A stretch of DNA of 32,725 nucleotides from an uncultured Myxococcales bacterium. GTDB lineage: Bacteria; Myxococcota_A; UBA9042. The notes under the pieces are model-generated. The model did not search any database, was not told the origin of the DNA, and saw only the letters and a program-made list of their open reading frames with translations. Position 1 is the first letter of the stretch. Every line of letters starts with the position of its first letter. Below are positions 14,161 through 22,863 of this stretch, piece by piece. The stretch spans positions 1 through 32,725 of the forward strand of contig CAIPXZ010000503.1 in the NCBI GenBank assembly GCA_903869075.1, written 5' to 3'. Both the position numbers and the translations under genes were made by a program.

Positions 14161-14176
14161 AGGCAACTATTTTGCA
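14161..14176 (+). promoter_or_regulatory. sigma54-like -24/-12 promoter candidate for the RiPP-like operon
   Basis: AGGCAACTATTTTGCA has the invariant GG and GC with exactly ten bases between them and a perfect TTGCA at -12. The -24 half deviates from TGGCAC at two positions. It lies about 80 bases before the pqqD-like start, a normal leader length. Sigma54 control would require an enhancer-binding protein, and none is encoded in the window. Confidence 0.4.
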
Positions 14177-14257
14177 TCAGCCGGCAACACACCCTGGAGG
14201 AGCGCGCTGGCCAGACCGACGTCGGGCCGCCGACGCCGCGCGGAGAGGCAGGACGAG

Positions 14258-14608
14258 ATGATGGCAACCACTGAAATTCGCTATCGACTGCACCCGCAAG
14301 CGGCGCATCGCAAGGTCGCGGGCGAGGTGTTCGTTGTCACCGGCGATCGCGCGTTCCATCGCATGCAAAACGCGACGGCAGTGGACCTTTTTGACGCGCT
14401 GGCGTGTGCCGACGCCGGCGCAACTGCGGAGGAACTGACCGCCCTGTTGCTGCACACCTACGACGTACCGGAGCACGAAGCCCGGGCGGACGTCGCGGCG
14501 TTTCTCGAGACGCTGCTCGCCCGCCAGCTCGCCGTTCCGGCACCCGCATCCGGCTCCCCCGGAAATCCCCCGGCTCCTGCCGCTGGCCAACCCAAGGTGA
14601 CCTCATGA
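14258..14608 (+). CDS. PqqD-like RiPP recognition element protein
   Basis: The 116-aa protein has a PqqD-type winged-helix domain at about residues 8-93. A two- to three-stranded sheet (RYRLHPQAAHRKVAGEVFVVT) is followed by helices containing MQNATAVDLFDALA, TAEELTALLLHTYDV and VAAFLETLLARQLA. PqqD proteins bind leader peptides and present them to a radical SAM enzyme. A Pro/Ala/Gly tail follows (about 93-116). AGGACGAG precedes two adjacent ATG codons (14258, 14261) and either could be the start. The gene overlaps the giant lipoprotein gene by ATGA and heads an operon holding a radical SAM/SPASM enzyme and a leader-like peptide. This makes it the likely leader-binding protein. PQQ synthesis itself is unlikely since no pqqA, pqqB, pqqC or pqqE is present. 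Confidence 0.82.
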   Translation: MMATTEIRYRLHPQAAHRKVAGEVFVVTGDRAFHRMQNATAVDLFDALACADAGATAEELTALLLHTYDVPEHEARADVAAFLETLLARQLAVPAPASGSPGNPPAPAAGQPKVTS

Positions 14609-17600
14609 CCCCCATCACCCCACGTACCGGCTCCCTGGTTGTCCCGTCCGTTCGCCTCCTCAGCTGGCTCGCCGCCGTGTGCGCCGCCATCGTGCTGCCC
14701 GCCTGCGCGCCGGACACGCCCGCGCCGCACCCGTATTGCATTTGGGAAGACGGCTGCCCCAGCGAAGATGCGCAAAATGACGGGCAAATCGGCGACGCTT
14801 CTGACGCCACCACGACCGTCGCGCGCACGCTCGTCTTTTCCCTGGACACGCAAAAAGGTCCGGTTCTTGTCGGCGACGTGACGACAGCGAAGATCGGCCA
14901 GGCGTCCGACAACGATCCGGCGCTGGCTGGCGTGCAGGTGGACGTCTCCGTGACCACCGGCAACGTGCCCGACGGCGCCGCGCTGGAAGTGTACATCAAC
15001 AGCGTCAAGGTCGGCGCGCCGGCGCAGATCCTCAACAATGCCGGGCGGATCAACGGCATCACGGTGCCGTGCACGTCGGACACCGCACCGCTGACGATTT
15101 CCGTGCGCGCCGTTGTCAACGCCGCGACGGGCGATGCCGCGGTGGGCAAGGACAAGAGCCTTGTGGTGACCTGCGGCAAGGCCTGCAAAGCCACTGTGGA
15201 CGCGCTGCCGCAGAGCTGCCTGACCCAGGATCAGGACCCAAATACGCCAGGCTTTCAGCAGACTTTCGTCGTGCACAGCGACCAGTCAGATTGCACGGAC
15301 GCGTACCTGACCGTCGTGGGTCCGCCGGGGACGCCGAGCGAGACGACGCACGTGCAGCTGAACGGCTCGACCTCGGTGCCGGTGATGGCGACGTTGGCGG
15401 TCGATGACACCGGACTGCTGGGCGTCACCGCGACGGTGATCGGCGTCGTCGAGGACACGAACAACCCGGATCGCGGCTCAATCGTCTCGGATCCGGTGAA
15501 GGCGACGATCACGACGGAATCGCCGTCAATCCTCGTGACGCAGCCGACGTCGGGCCAGCTCAAGCTGAGCGACGACACCGATCCGACCACGCCGGGCATC
15601 CAGGTCACGCTGGTCGGCACCGCCGGTGGGCTGACGCCGGCCGACAAGAATGCGATCGAGCTGTACGTCGACGGCACGCTGACGACGACGACGACGCAGC
15701 AGGCCAACGGCCAGTTCGTGATCCCGCTGAGCTTTACAACCACCGGCACGCACGCTTTGCTGATCAAGGCGACGAACGCCTGCGGTCTGAGCGGGCAAAA
15801 GTCCAAGTCTTTGGCGGTGTTTGTCGATCAGGCCGGGCTCGCGATCGTCGCGCCCAGCCAGGACGCCGTGCTGCACGTCGTCGATGATCTGGACAAGAGC
15901 ACGCCGGACGTGCTGGACCTGATGCTGTCCGTGGCGGTGACGACGGAGACCGCCGGTACGGACCTGGAAGTGTTCTGCAAGCCCAAGATTGCCAAGGATT
16001 ATCCGACCACTCCGTCCGCGACGGTGCTGTATACCGACGCGACGGTGCTGACCATCGACATCCCGGTGTCGCTGGCGATCGCCGAGCTGGGCCAGGAAAT
16101 CGAGTGCCGCGTGCAAGACAACGCGCCGAACCAGACGGTGAGCGCGCCGGTGAACTTTGTCGCCGCCTTGCCGCCGCCGTGCCTGCACGTGATCACGCCC
16201 GCCGCGGCGGTGACGGTGACGACGGCGAGCCTGGAATTCCTGCTCGAGACTTCCGGCTTGGACGGCCAGCACGTGCAGGGCTACCTGATTACGCCAGGTG
16301 GGGTGCCGCTGGATGCGGTTGACTTGGGCACGCCGGTGACCAACCACTTGGCTGGCACTTTCGCATTGCAAGACGCAGGGGTGCAGGTGCCGGACGGTGT
16401 GTACACGCTGTCCTTCCAGGCCGCCGACAAGTGGGGCAACCTCGCGGGGCAGTCGCTGTGCTCGGACGTGACGCGGACGGTGACAATCGACACGACGCCG
16501 CCGACGCTGGTGATTACGCTGCCGGTCAAGGCGACGCTGACGACGCTGGACGATCCGGACAGCGATCCGGCCAAGCCCGGCTATCAGATTGACGTGGAAG
16601 TGACGATTACCGATGCCCATTCGGTCTGCCTGGCGGTGGACGGCGTGCAGCTGGCGTGCAACACGAACATCCCGGAAGGCACGGGCGTCATCGTGTTCCA
16701 CGACGTGACGCTGCAGCCGGGCGTGACCCAGCTGGCGGTGTCCGGCGTAGACATCAACGGCAACAAGGCGGCGCCGGCACCGACGCTGGTGACGCTGCTT
16801 TCCGACGTGCCGGCCGTCAAATTCGTGGCGCCGACGGGCTCCGTGACGGTGGCCAAGGACGTGCTGACACTGACGGTGGCCGTGACCGACCCGAATTCCG
16901 GCCAGCCGGTGACGGGCGCGGCGCTGGACGTGCTGCAAAATGGCGCGTCAGTGCCGGTGACGGCGACGGAGACGGCGCCGGGCGTGTACACCTTCCAGCT
17001 GAGCGGCTTCTCCGCGGGCGTAACGACCGTGCAGGTAGGCGCGTACGCGCCGGCGGCGCCCGACAAGAAAGGATATTCCGGCGAGATTACAGTCACCTAC
17101 AAAGCGACGCAGCCGACCGCTACGATCGCCTCGCCGACCGATGGGCAAGTGCTCAACGCCGCCAACCTGACCTGCGCGCTCGGCCAAATCGACTGCGTAC
17201 TGCCGGTCGCTGCGACCTTCACAAATCTGGAAGACGGCAGCCCGGTGGAGTTGACCGTCACCTGCGGCGCCAGCGTGACAAAGTACACAAGCAGCGTGCA
17301 GGCCGGCGCCGTGAAGCTCTTGAATGTCAAGCTGTTGGATCAGAATACCTGCGACCTCGCCGTCGCTGTGACCGACGCTGCCGGCCAGACTGCGGTGTCG
17401 CCGGTGGTCCACATTACGGTCGACCGCGTCGCGCCGACGTTTGGTCTGATGAAGAGTCCCAAGGAGGCAAACGGCGCGATGACGCTGCTCGGCGCGTCGG
17501 ACCTGGACGCCGATCCGACCAACGGCATGCAAATCGATTGGTCGATGCAAGTCGCCGGCCTGCCCGCCGGCGCAACGATCAGCTGCAACGTCACCGACGA

Positions 17601-20600
17601 CCTGGGCAAGGCCGTCGGCAGCTTCTCGGCGAACGTGGCGACGACGACGCCTGACACCACGCTGGAAGTGGTCAATCTGGGCGTGATTTCGCTGCCGAAC
17701 GGCTACAACATCAAGCTTGTCTGCCAGACCAAGGACGCGGCCGGCAATCCAGCCCAGAAGACCGTCGTCGCGCAAGTGCTGGCGGACGTGCCGCAGGTGT
17801 TCATCGACACGCCGTACCCGAACGCCGACCCGTGCGCGACGAGCCCGGACTGCCCGTACGGCGGCATTTGCTACAAGAACATCTGCACCGTGCCGTGGAA
17901 CAAGACTCAGGATCGCAAGGTGAATTTGAAGTCCACCGGCCTGCCCGACGGCACGCCGGCGCGGCTGTGCTCCAACAGCCCCGGCACCACCGGCACCGCG
18001 TGCGCTGCCAGCGGCTACTTCGTGGTCGGCCAGACGACGATTCAGAAATCCACCGCGGTCGTTGACCTCAACACCCTCGCCGATGGCACCTACCACGTCA
18101 TCGCCGAGGCGTTTGACAGCACCAAGAGCGCTTGGGTGAGCTCGCTGGACACCGGCTACGTGGGCGAAAAAGAACGCCAATTGCTCATCGACACGGTGCC
18201 GCCGGCCATCACCGCCGTCACTGGCCCGGCCCTCGCGGGCGTGCCGGCCAACTGCCTGTCGCAGGCCGAACAGACCGTCGCCGACGGCTTGGCGCCGGGC
18301 GGCAAATTCCTGTTCCAGATCAGCATGGCCAACGAAGACGCAACCGTCATCCTGTTGGTCAACGGCGCCTCGGTCGGAACGGTCGCGACGGTCAACAAGA
18401 GCGCCTCGCTGGCGGTCTCGATTGGCGCGGAGGGAACTGCCACGTTCGGCGCGGTCGCCAGCGATCTGGTCGGAAATCTGAGTGATATCCAGCAGCTGCC
18501 CGCGCTGTTCGTCGACACGTTGCCGCCGCTTGCCGATTTTGCCGTGCCGACCAAGTCGCCGCTCATCATCGGCGACAACCGCGACGTCGAGGTCGTGAGC
18601 GTCAGCGATGACGTCGAGAACGAGCCGGTGACGGTCCGTGACCTGGGCCTGTTCAAAGCCGTGCAGAATTTCCTGAGCGGCCATGCCCTGTTCCCGGACG
18701 CCACGTTCGGCATCTTGAGCGACGGCTCGCACACGCTGACCGCTGACCTGCGCGACCACTGCGCCAACGCCGCGACCATCGGCACCACGCCGGTCGTGGT
18801 CGCGGTCGACACCCAGCCGCCGGTCGTCAGCATCTCGGTGCCGACCGAAGGCGCGCTGTTCACCGACAACGACGACGCAGCGCCGGCAGTCAGCGGCTAC
18901 CAGGTCGCGCTCACCTTCACCACCAGTGGCGCGACGGCGTGGAGCCTCGAGCTGGGCACCGACTGCGATTCCGGCTCGCTGAACTGCGCCGGCTTCCAAG
19001 CCATCGCCTCGGGTAGCATCGCCAACCCAGGCGGTGCCGAAGCGCCGGTGCTGGCGACGGTGCCGTTTGGCAACACGATCCACTACAAGTTCCGGCTGAC
19101 GGTGACGGACGCTGCGGGCAATTCCGCTGTCGCGACGCGCGGTTTTGACGTGCTGCTGTCGGGCTGTCTTGTCAAGCTCACGGGCCTGCCGGGCAACTCG
19201 GCGCTCAACACCCAGAACTGCCCGACGCCGGGCCAGAACTGCGCGAGCGTGGTGCTGCCGGTGACGGCGTCGTACATTGGCCCGTGCGGTTCGCCGACGG
19301 CGGTCAAGCTGCTCAAAGGCGGCGTCGTTGTGGCCAGCATCGCGCCCGTGGCGCAGGCTGCGGCCTTTGACGTGACAATCGTCGACGGCGATGCCACGGA
19401 TCTGGAAGCGGTCGTGCTGGACGGGGCGACCCAGAAAGGCTCGTCGGGCAAGCTCGGCATCGCGGCGGACCTGACGAACCCGACGGTGAGCTTTGCCGCC
19501 GGCACGGTGCTCGGCTCGCCGACGCTGTCTGGAACCACGGCGCTGCAGGGCAAGGACCAGGACCTGAACGCCGGCACGCCGGACCACCAGGTGCACTTCC
19601 AGCTGGCGTTGGCGGACACGCACTTGAACGGCGGCAAGCTCTCGGCGCTCGATCGCACGGTCGGCGGCACGACGCTGGCGCTGCCGAACGCGTCGGTGAC
19701 GGCGCCGGTCGCGCTGACTGCGGCGAACCAGTCGCTGGACGTGCAGTACGCGACGCTGCTGGCGGACCAGCTGAACACGGTGACGGCGACGGTGCAGGAC
19801 AGCTTTGGCAACACGGCGTCGGCGACGATTGCCGTGACCGTGGACTGGCTGGCGCCGGCGGGGATCACGCTGGACCCGCTGACCGCGGCGAACCTGAACC
19901 CGCGGCGGCCGTTGGCCAAGCTGACGTTCCAAGCGGTGGGCGACAACGGCGTGACGGGCAAGGCGGCGAGCTACCAGGTGCGCTATTCCAAGAAGCCAAT
20001 CGCCACGCAAGCGGACTTTGACGCGGCGTGTGACCCCGCGCAAATTACCGGCTTCACCGCCACCGTCCCCGCCGACGCCGGCAGCGCGGACAGCGTGACA
20101 ATCTCCGGTCCCGACGGCCGCAACCCGACGAACCTGTGCAAATTCATCCCGTTCACGGACAACGGCATCTCGTCCTACTACTTTGCCATCGAGGCCGTGG
20201 ACGCTGCCGGCAACAAAGGCCCGCTGTCCAACGTCGTGGCGACGGACAAGCTGCGGCTGAACTACCTGCGGATCACCAACAGCGGCGGCGTCGGCTCGAC
20301 CTACGACAACCAGGTGTACCGCGGTCGGGTGTTTGGCTTGGGCGACCTGAACGGCGACGGCTTTGCCGACGTCGGCTTGGGCGGCGGCGCCACGGCACCG
20401 TTCTGCATCCTGTACGGCCGCGCCGGCACCGCGAACATCGACCTCGCCACCGAACCGGCAACGACGCTGCAATGCTTGGCCAATCCCGGCGGCTTGGGCG
20501 GCCAGGTCGGCGCCGCGGCGGACGTCAACGGCGACGGCATCAGCGACCTTGTCATCGGCGCCCGCACCGGCAGCGGCGTCCCGCGTGAAGTCCGCGTCTA

Positions 20601-21765
20601 CCTGGGCAACAAAGGCGCGCAGCTGAACACGACGCCGGCGGTCACCATCACCGGCATCGTCGCCACGACCGCGGCGGCGCAGGGCCCGCAGCGCCTGCAG
20701 ACAGTCGGCAACTTCAACGGCGACGTCTCGGCGAGCGGCAAGCCGGTGATGGACATCGCCGTGCGCAGCGCCAAGGACCTGAACTACACGCAGTCCGAGA
20801 CTGTGTACGTGATTCCCGGCAGCGCCGGTTGGTCCAACGCCTCGCCGCTGACGATCACGGTGACAAGCGCGCTCGATCGCAGCAACAACAACATCGTGCG
20901 CGTGCGCTTGGCCGATGGCGTGAGCAACAGCACGCTGTTCGGCCAGTACCTGCGTGGCGGCAATGTGCTGCTGGAAAACAACGGCGTGGGCCAGCAGTTT
21001 GACGAGCTGGTGATCTCCCAGCAGGCCGTGCCGCAGCAGATGTACGTGCTGCGCGGCCGGCAGCTGTCGGGCGCGACGGACATCACGATGTCGATCGGCT
21101 CGACAGGGCTGCAGCCCAACGACGCTGAGGCGGTGCGGCTGTACCCGTCGAACACCGGTGCGCAGGGCTTTGCGGCGCTGTTTGACCTCGTCGAATTCGA
21201 CGGCCAACCAGGGCTGGACATCGTCGCCCAGCACGTGACGGGCCAGGCCGCCGATCATCCCGGGCTGTACTGGGTCCCGGGCGCGGGCGTGCAGACGGCG
21301 CTCGTGCCGCCGCCCAAGGATGCGGTGGCGCTGGTGGTCACGGCCGCAGTGACGGGCTTTACCGATGTGTTCACGACCAACGCCGGCTATGTGGCCTGGA
21401 CCTACAATTGGGGTCCGCAGAACATTGGCAACTTCTTTGACTACCCGAGCGCCGGGCTGCACACCGACATCGTCTACGCCCGCCCGCCCTTCACGGGTGT
21501 GGCCAACGGTGGCCAACTCGTCGCGCTGCGCATGGCGGCACCGCGTACGGAACTGTCGGGACAAGTCGGGTTTATCTATGAAGATCTGACGATTAGCGAT
21601 CCATTTGTACCCACGAACGCCGCGTTCGGGTACAACAACGCAGCGGCGACTGCGGTCGGCTTTGGCCCGGCGGGGGACTTCAACAACGATGGCTTTGTTG
21701 ATGTGATCATCGGCTCTTCGGACGGAGCTGGTGGTGTGTACGGCAGCACCGTCATCGTCTATTAA
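14605..21765 (+). CDS. giant lipoprotein with Ig-like repeats and C-terminal FG-GAP propeller
   Basis: The start is the ATG at 14605, which overlaps the pqqD-like stop by four bases and is preceded by AGGTGA. It opens a lipoprotein signal ending IVLPAC (Cys about residue 34). The ORF-track start 200 bases upstream lies inside pqqD. The protein is about 2386 aa. Most of it is a chain of Ig/cadherin-like domains with repeated entry motifs such as DDTDPTTPGIQV, DDPDSDPAKPGYQ, DNDDAAPAVSGYQ and DLDADPTNGMQ. Many domains end in VTIDTTPP or VDTLPP-type linkers. A short Cys-rich insert (CATSPDCPYGGICYKNIC) sits near the middle. The last 500 residues contain FG-GAP/integrin-alpha-like calcium loops: DLNGDGFADVGLG, DVNGDGISDLVIG and DFNNDGFVDVIIG. 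It is very probably a surface fibre or adhesin with a terminal propeller. Why it lies inside a RiPP-like operon is unknown. Confidence 0.85.
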   Translation: MTPITPRTGSLVVPSVRLLSWLAAVCAAIVLPACAPDTPAPHPYCIWEDGCPSEDAQNDGQIGDASDATTTVARTLVFSLDTQKGPVLVGDVTTAKIGQASDNDPALAGVQVDVSVTTGNVPDGAALEVYINSVKVGAPAQILNNAGRINGITVPCTSDTAPLTISVRAVVNAATGDAAVGKDKSLVVTCGKACKATVDALPQSCLTQDQDPNTPGFQQTFVVHSDQSDCTDAYLTVVGPPGTPSETTHVQLNGSTSVPVMATLAVDDTGLLGVTATVIGVVEDTNNPDRGSIVSDPVKATITTESPSILVTQPTSGQLKLSDDTDPTTPGIQVTLVGTAGGLTPADKNAIELYVDGTLTTTTTQQANGQFVIPLSFTTTGTHALLIKATNACGLSGQKSKSLAVFVDQAGLAIVAPSQDAVLHVVDDLDKSTPDVLDLMLSVAVTTETAGTDLEVFCKPKIAKDYPTTPSATVLYTDATVLTIDIPVSLAIAELGQEIECRVQDNAPNQTVSAPVNFVAALPPPCLHVITPAAAVTVTTASLEFLLETSGLDGQHVQGYLITPGGVPLDAVDLGTPVTNHLAGTFALQDAGVQVPDGVYTLSFQAADKWGNLAGQSLCSDVTRTVTIDTTPPTLVITLPVKATLTTLDDPDSDPAKPGYQIDVEVTITDAHSVCLAVDGVQLACNTNIPEGTGVIVFHDVTLQPGVTQLAVSGVDINGNKAAPAPTLVTLLSDVPAVKFVAPTGSVTVAKDVLTLTVAVTDPNSGQPVTGAALDVLQNGASVPVTATETAPGVYTFQLSGFSAGVTTVQVGAYAPAAPDKKGYSGEITVTYKATQPTATIASPTDGQVLNAANLTCALGQIDCVLPVAATFTNLEDGSPVELTVTCGASVTKYTSSVQAGAVKLLNVKLLDQNTCDLAVAVTDAAGQTAVSPVVHITVDRVAPTFGLMKSPKEANGAMTLLGASDLDADPTNGMQIDWSMQVAGLPAGATISCNVTDDLGKAVGSFSANVATTTPDTTLEVVNLGVISLPNGYNIKLVCQTKDAAGNPAQKTVVAQVLADVPQVFIDTPYPNADPCATSPDCPYGGICYKNICTVPWNKTQDRKVNLKSTGLPDGTPARLCSNSPGTTGTACAASGYFVVGQTTIQKSTAVVDLNTLADGTYHVIAEAFDSTKSAWVSSLDTGYVGEKERQLLIDTVPPAITAVTGPALAGVPANCLSQAEQTVADGLAPGGKFLFQISMANEDATVILLVNGASVGTVATVNKSASLAVSIGAEGTATFGAVASDLVGNLSDIQQLPALFVDTLPPLADFAVPTKSPLIIGDNRDVEVVSVSDDVENEPVTVRDLGLFKAVQNFLSGHALFPDATFGILSDGSHTLTADLRDHCANAATIGTTPVVVAVDTQPPVVSISVPTEGALFTDNDDAAPAVSGYQVALTFTTSGATAWSLELGTDCDSGSLNCAGFQAIASGSIANPGGAEAPVLATVPFGNTIHYKFRLTVTDAAGNSAVATRGFDVLLSGCLVKLTGLPGNSALNTQNCPTPGQNCASVVLPVTASYIGPCGSPTAVKLLKGGVVVASIAPVAQAAAFDVTIVDGDATDLEAVVLDGATQKGSSGKLGIAADLTNPTVSFAAGTVLGSPTLSGTTALQGKDQDLNAGTPDHQVHFQLALADTHLNGGKLSALDRTVGGTTLALPNASVTAPVALTAANQSLDVQYATLLADQLNTVTATVQDSFGNTASATIAVTVDWLAPAGITLDPLTAANLNPRRPLAKLTFQAVGDNGVTGKAASYQVRYSKKPIATQADFDAACDPAQITGFTATVPADAGSADSVTISGPDGRNPTNLCKFIPFTDNGISSYYFAIEAVDAAGNKGPLSNVVATDKLRLNYLRITNSGGVGSTYDNQVYRGRVFGLGDLNGDGFADVGLGGGATAPFCILYGRAGTANIDLATEPATTLQCLANPGGLGGQVGAAADVNGDGISDLVIGARTGSGVPREVRVYLGNKGAQLNTTPAVTITGIVATTAAAQGPQRLQTVGNFNGDVSASGKPVMDIAVRSAKDLNYTQSETVYVIPGSAGWSNASPLTITVTSALDRSNNNIVRVRLADGVSNSTLFGQYLRGGNVLLENNGVGQQFDELVISQQAVPQQMYVLRGRQLSGATDITMSIGSTGLQPNDAEAVRLYPSNTGAQGFAALFDLVEFDGQPGLDIVAQHVTGQAADHPGLYWVPGAGVQTALVPPPKDAVALVVTAAVTGFTDVFTTNAGYVAWTYNWGPQNIGNFFDYPSAGLHTDIVYARPPFTGVANGGQLVALRMAAPRTELSGQVGFIYEDLTISDPFVPTNAAFGYNNAAATAVGFGPAGDFNNDGFVDVIIGSSDGAGGVYGSTVIVY

Positions 21766-21829
21766 CGGCTTGGGCGAGAGTGACTCGCACCGGTCCGCAC
21801 GCGCGACGCGCCAGAATTTGGGGGTTTGG

Positions 21830-22024
21830 ATGAAGCACGAAACGACGGGGCACGATGTGGGGCGCGAACGGACGGCGCCGACGGTTGCCCGCAAGCCGTA
21901 TGAACGGCCGGAGATCGAGACGCTGGGCGGCACGCTGGCCGTGCTCTTGGCCTCGGGCTGTCTGGACATCAACTGCACGATCTGCCTGCCGGGCAATCCC
22001 GGCAACGGCAATGATCTGACGTGA
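21830..22024 (+). CDS. putative RiPP precursor peptide
   Basis: This 64-aa reading frame starts at the ATG at 21830, six bases after a GGGGG ribosome binding site. The track's longer 97-aa version overlaps the end of the giant gene and is less likely. Residues 22-33 read KPYERPEIETLG. The Y-x-x-P-x-I-x-x-x-G spacing matches the leader motif that PqqD-like recognition proteins bind in lasso-peptide systems. The C-terminal part (SGCLDINCTICLPGN...) has Cys at 44, 49 and 52 and a Gly/Asn/Pro tail. A Gly-Gly at 33-34 and a hydrophobic TLAVLLA stretch lie between leader and core. The stop overlaps the next gene by GTGA. Size, motif, Cys-rich core and position before a kinase, a radical SAM/SPASM enzyme and a peptidase make it the natural substrate. 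Its product is not known to me. Confidence 0.78.
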   Translation: MKHETTGHDVGRERTAPTVARKPYERPEIETLGGTLAVLLASGCLDINCTICLPGNPGNGNDLT

Positions 22025-22863
22025 CACCAGACCGCGTTCCCGGCGCGCGGGCGCACACCTGGGCGGCGCGGTTTGGCGATCTTGCCTTCGCCGTCGACGC
22101 GCCTGACAGCTTGGGGACGATTCGCAAGCCCTGGTACGGTTCGCCTGGTCTGGCGCCGGCGCTGACGATGACCGCGCGCCGAACTTCCGCGCCTTTTGGC
22201 GACGAAATCGCCCGTTTTCACCGTCTGGATGCGACCGGCTTCGCCTTTCAGGCGCCGTCGTGCCACGGCGAGGGCGATTGGCCCACCGCCAGCGGCGAGC
22301 TCCACCTGCATGACGCCACGCGCGACCGGCGGCAGCGCGTGACGATGTTGCACGAGTCGCTGTTCGCGGCGTGCTACGCGTGGTTGCTGCCGCGCGGCGG
22401 GCTGCTGCTGCACGCGGCGACGCTGTGGCTCGGTGGCCGCGCATTTGTCGTGGCGGGGCCGTCGACCGCGGGCAAGTCGACGCTGGCCGAGCGCTTTGCG
22501 CCCAACTGGTGGAGCGACGAGCACGCCTTCTTGCAGCGCGACGGCGATGCCTGGTTTGTCATGCGCCATGCCGAGTTCCGCGCCAACCAGGGTCCGTTCC
22601 CGTGGCGCGTACCGCTGGCCGGCCTGCTGTGGCTGGGTCCGGAGCGCACACAGTCCCGGCTGACGCCGTTGACGGTCGGCACGGCCTTGCCGCGCATCCT
22701 GCCGCAAGCGCTCGTCGCGGGGCCAGTGACCTCGGGACCGGTGTTGGACGCCGTCGCGCAGCTGAGCCGCCTCGTCCCGGTGGCCGAGCTGAGCCATTGC
22801 CTCGCGACGCCGCTGCCACAACTCGCCGCAATCATTGCCGGAGTCGCCGATGCCGCAGCCTGA
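22021..22863 (+). CDS. HprK-like serine kinase of a RiPP cluster
   Basis: The 280-aa protein starts at a GTG overlapping the precursor stop (GTGA), so translation is probably coupled. It has the HPr kinase C-terminal-like pattern: GLLLHAATLWLGGR, then a P-loop GPSTAGKST (146-154), then WWSDEHAFL with the acidic pair D166/E167 that would hold magnesium. The first 125 residues are not recognisable. True HPr kinases regulate sugar uptake with the PTS. Proteins of this shorter, divergent type lie in many RiPP clusters beside PqqD-like proteins, where their targets are usually unproven. Here the precursor has Thr and a few Ser residues, so phosphorylation of the peptide or a partner is possible but not shown. 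It overlaps the radical SAM gene by 14 bases. Confidence 0.8.
   Translation: MTPDRVPGARAHTWAARFGDLAFAVDAPDSLGTIRKPWYGSPGLAPALTMTARRTSAPFGDEIARFHRLDATGFAFQAPSCHGEGDWPTASGELHLHDATRDRRQRVTMLHESLFAACYAWLLPRGGLLLHAATLWLGGRAFVVAGPSTAGKSTLAERFAPNWWSDEHAFLQRDGDAWFVMRHAEFRANQGPFPWRVPLAGLLWLGPERTQSRLTPLTVGTALPRILPQALVAGPVTSGPVLDAVAQLSRLVPVAELSHCLATPLPQLAAIIAGVADAAA

Noticed and set aside
21770-21795. Small hairpin (GCGAG-AGTGA-CTCGC) after the giant gene as a terminator
   Set aside because: The stem is only five base pairs and no T-run follows. The precursor is more likely read through from upstream.
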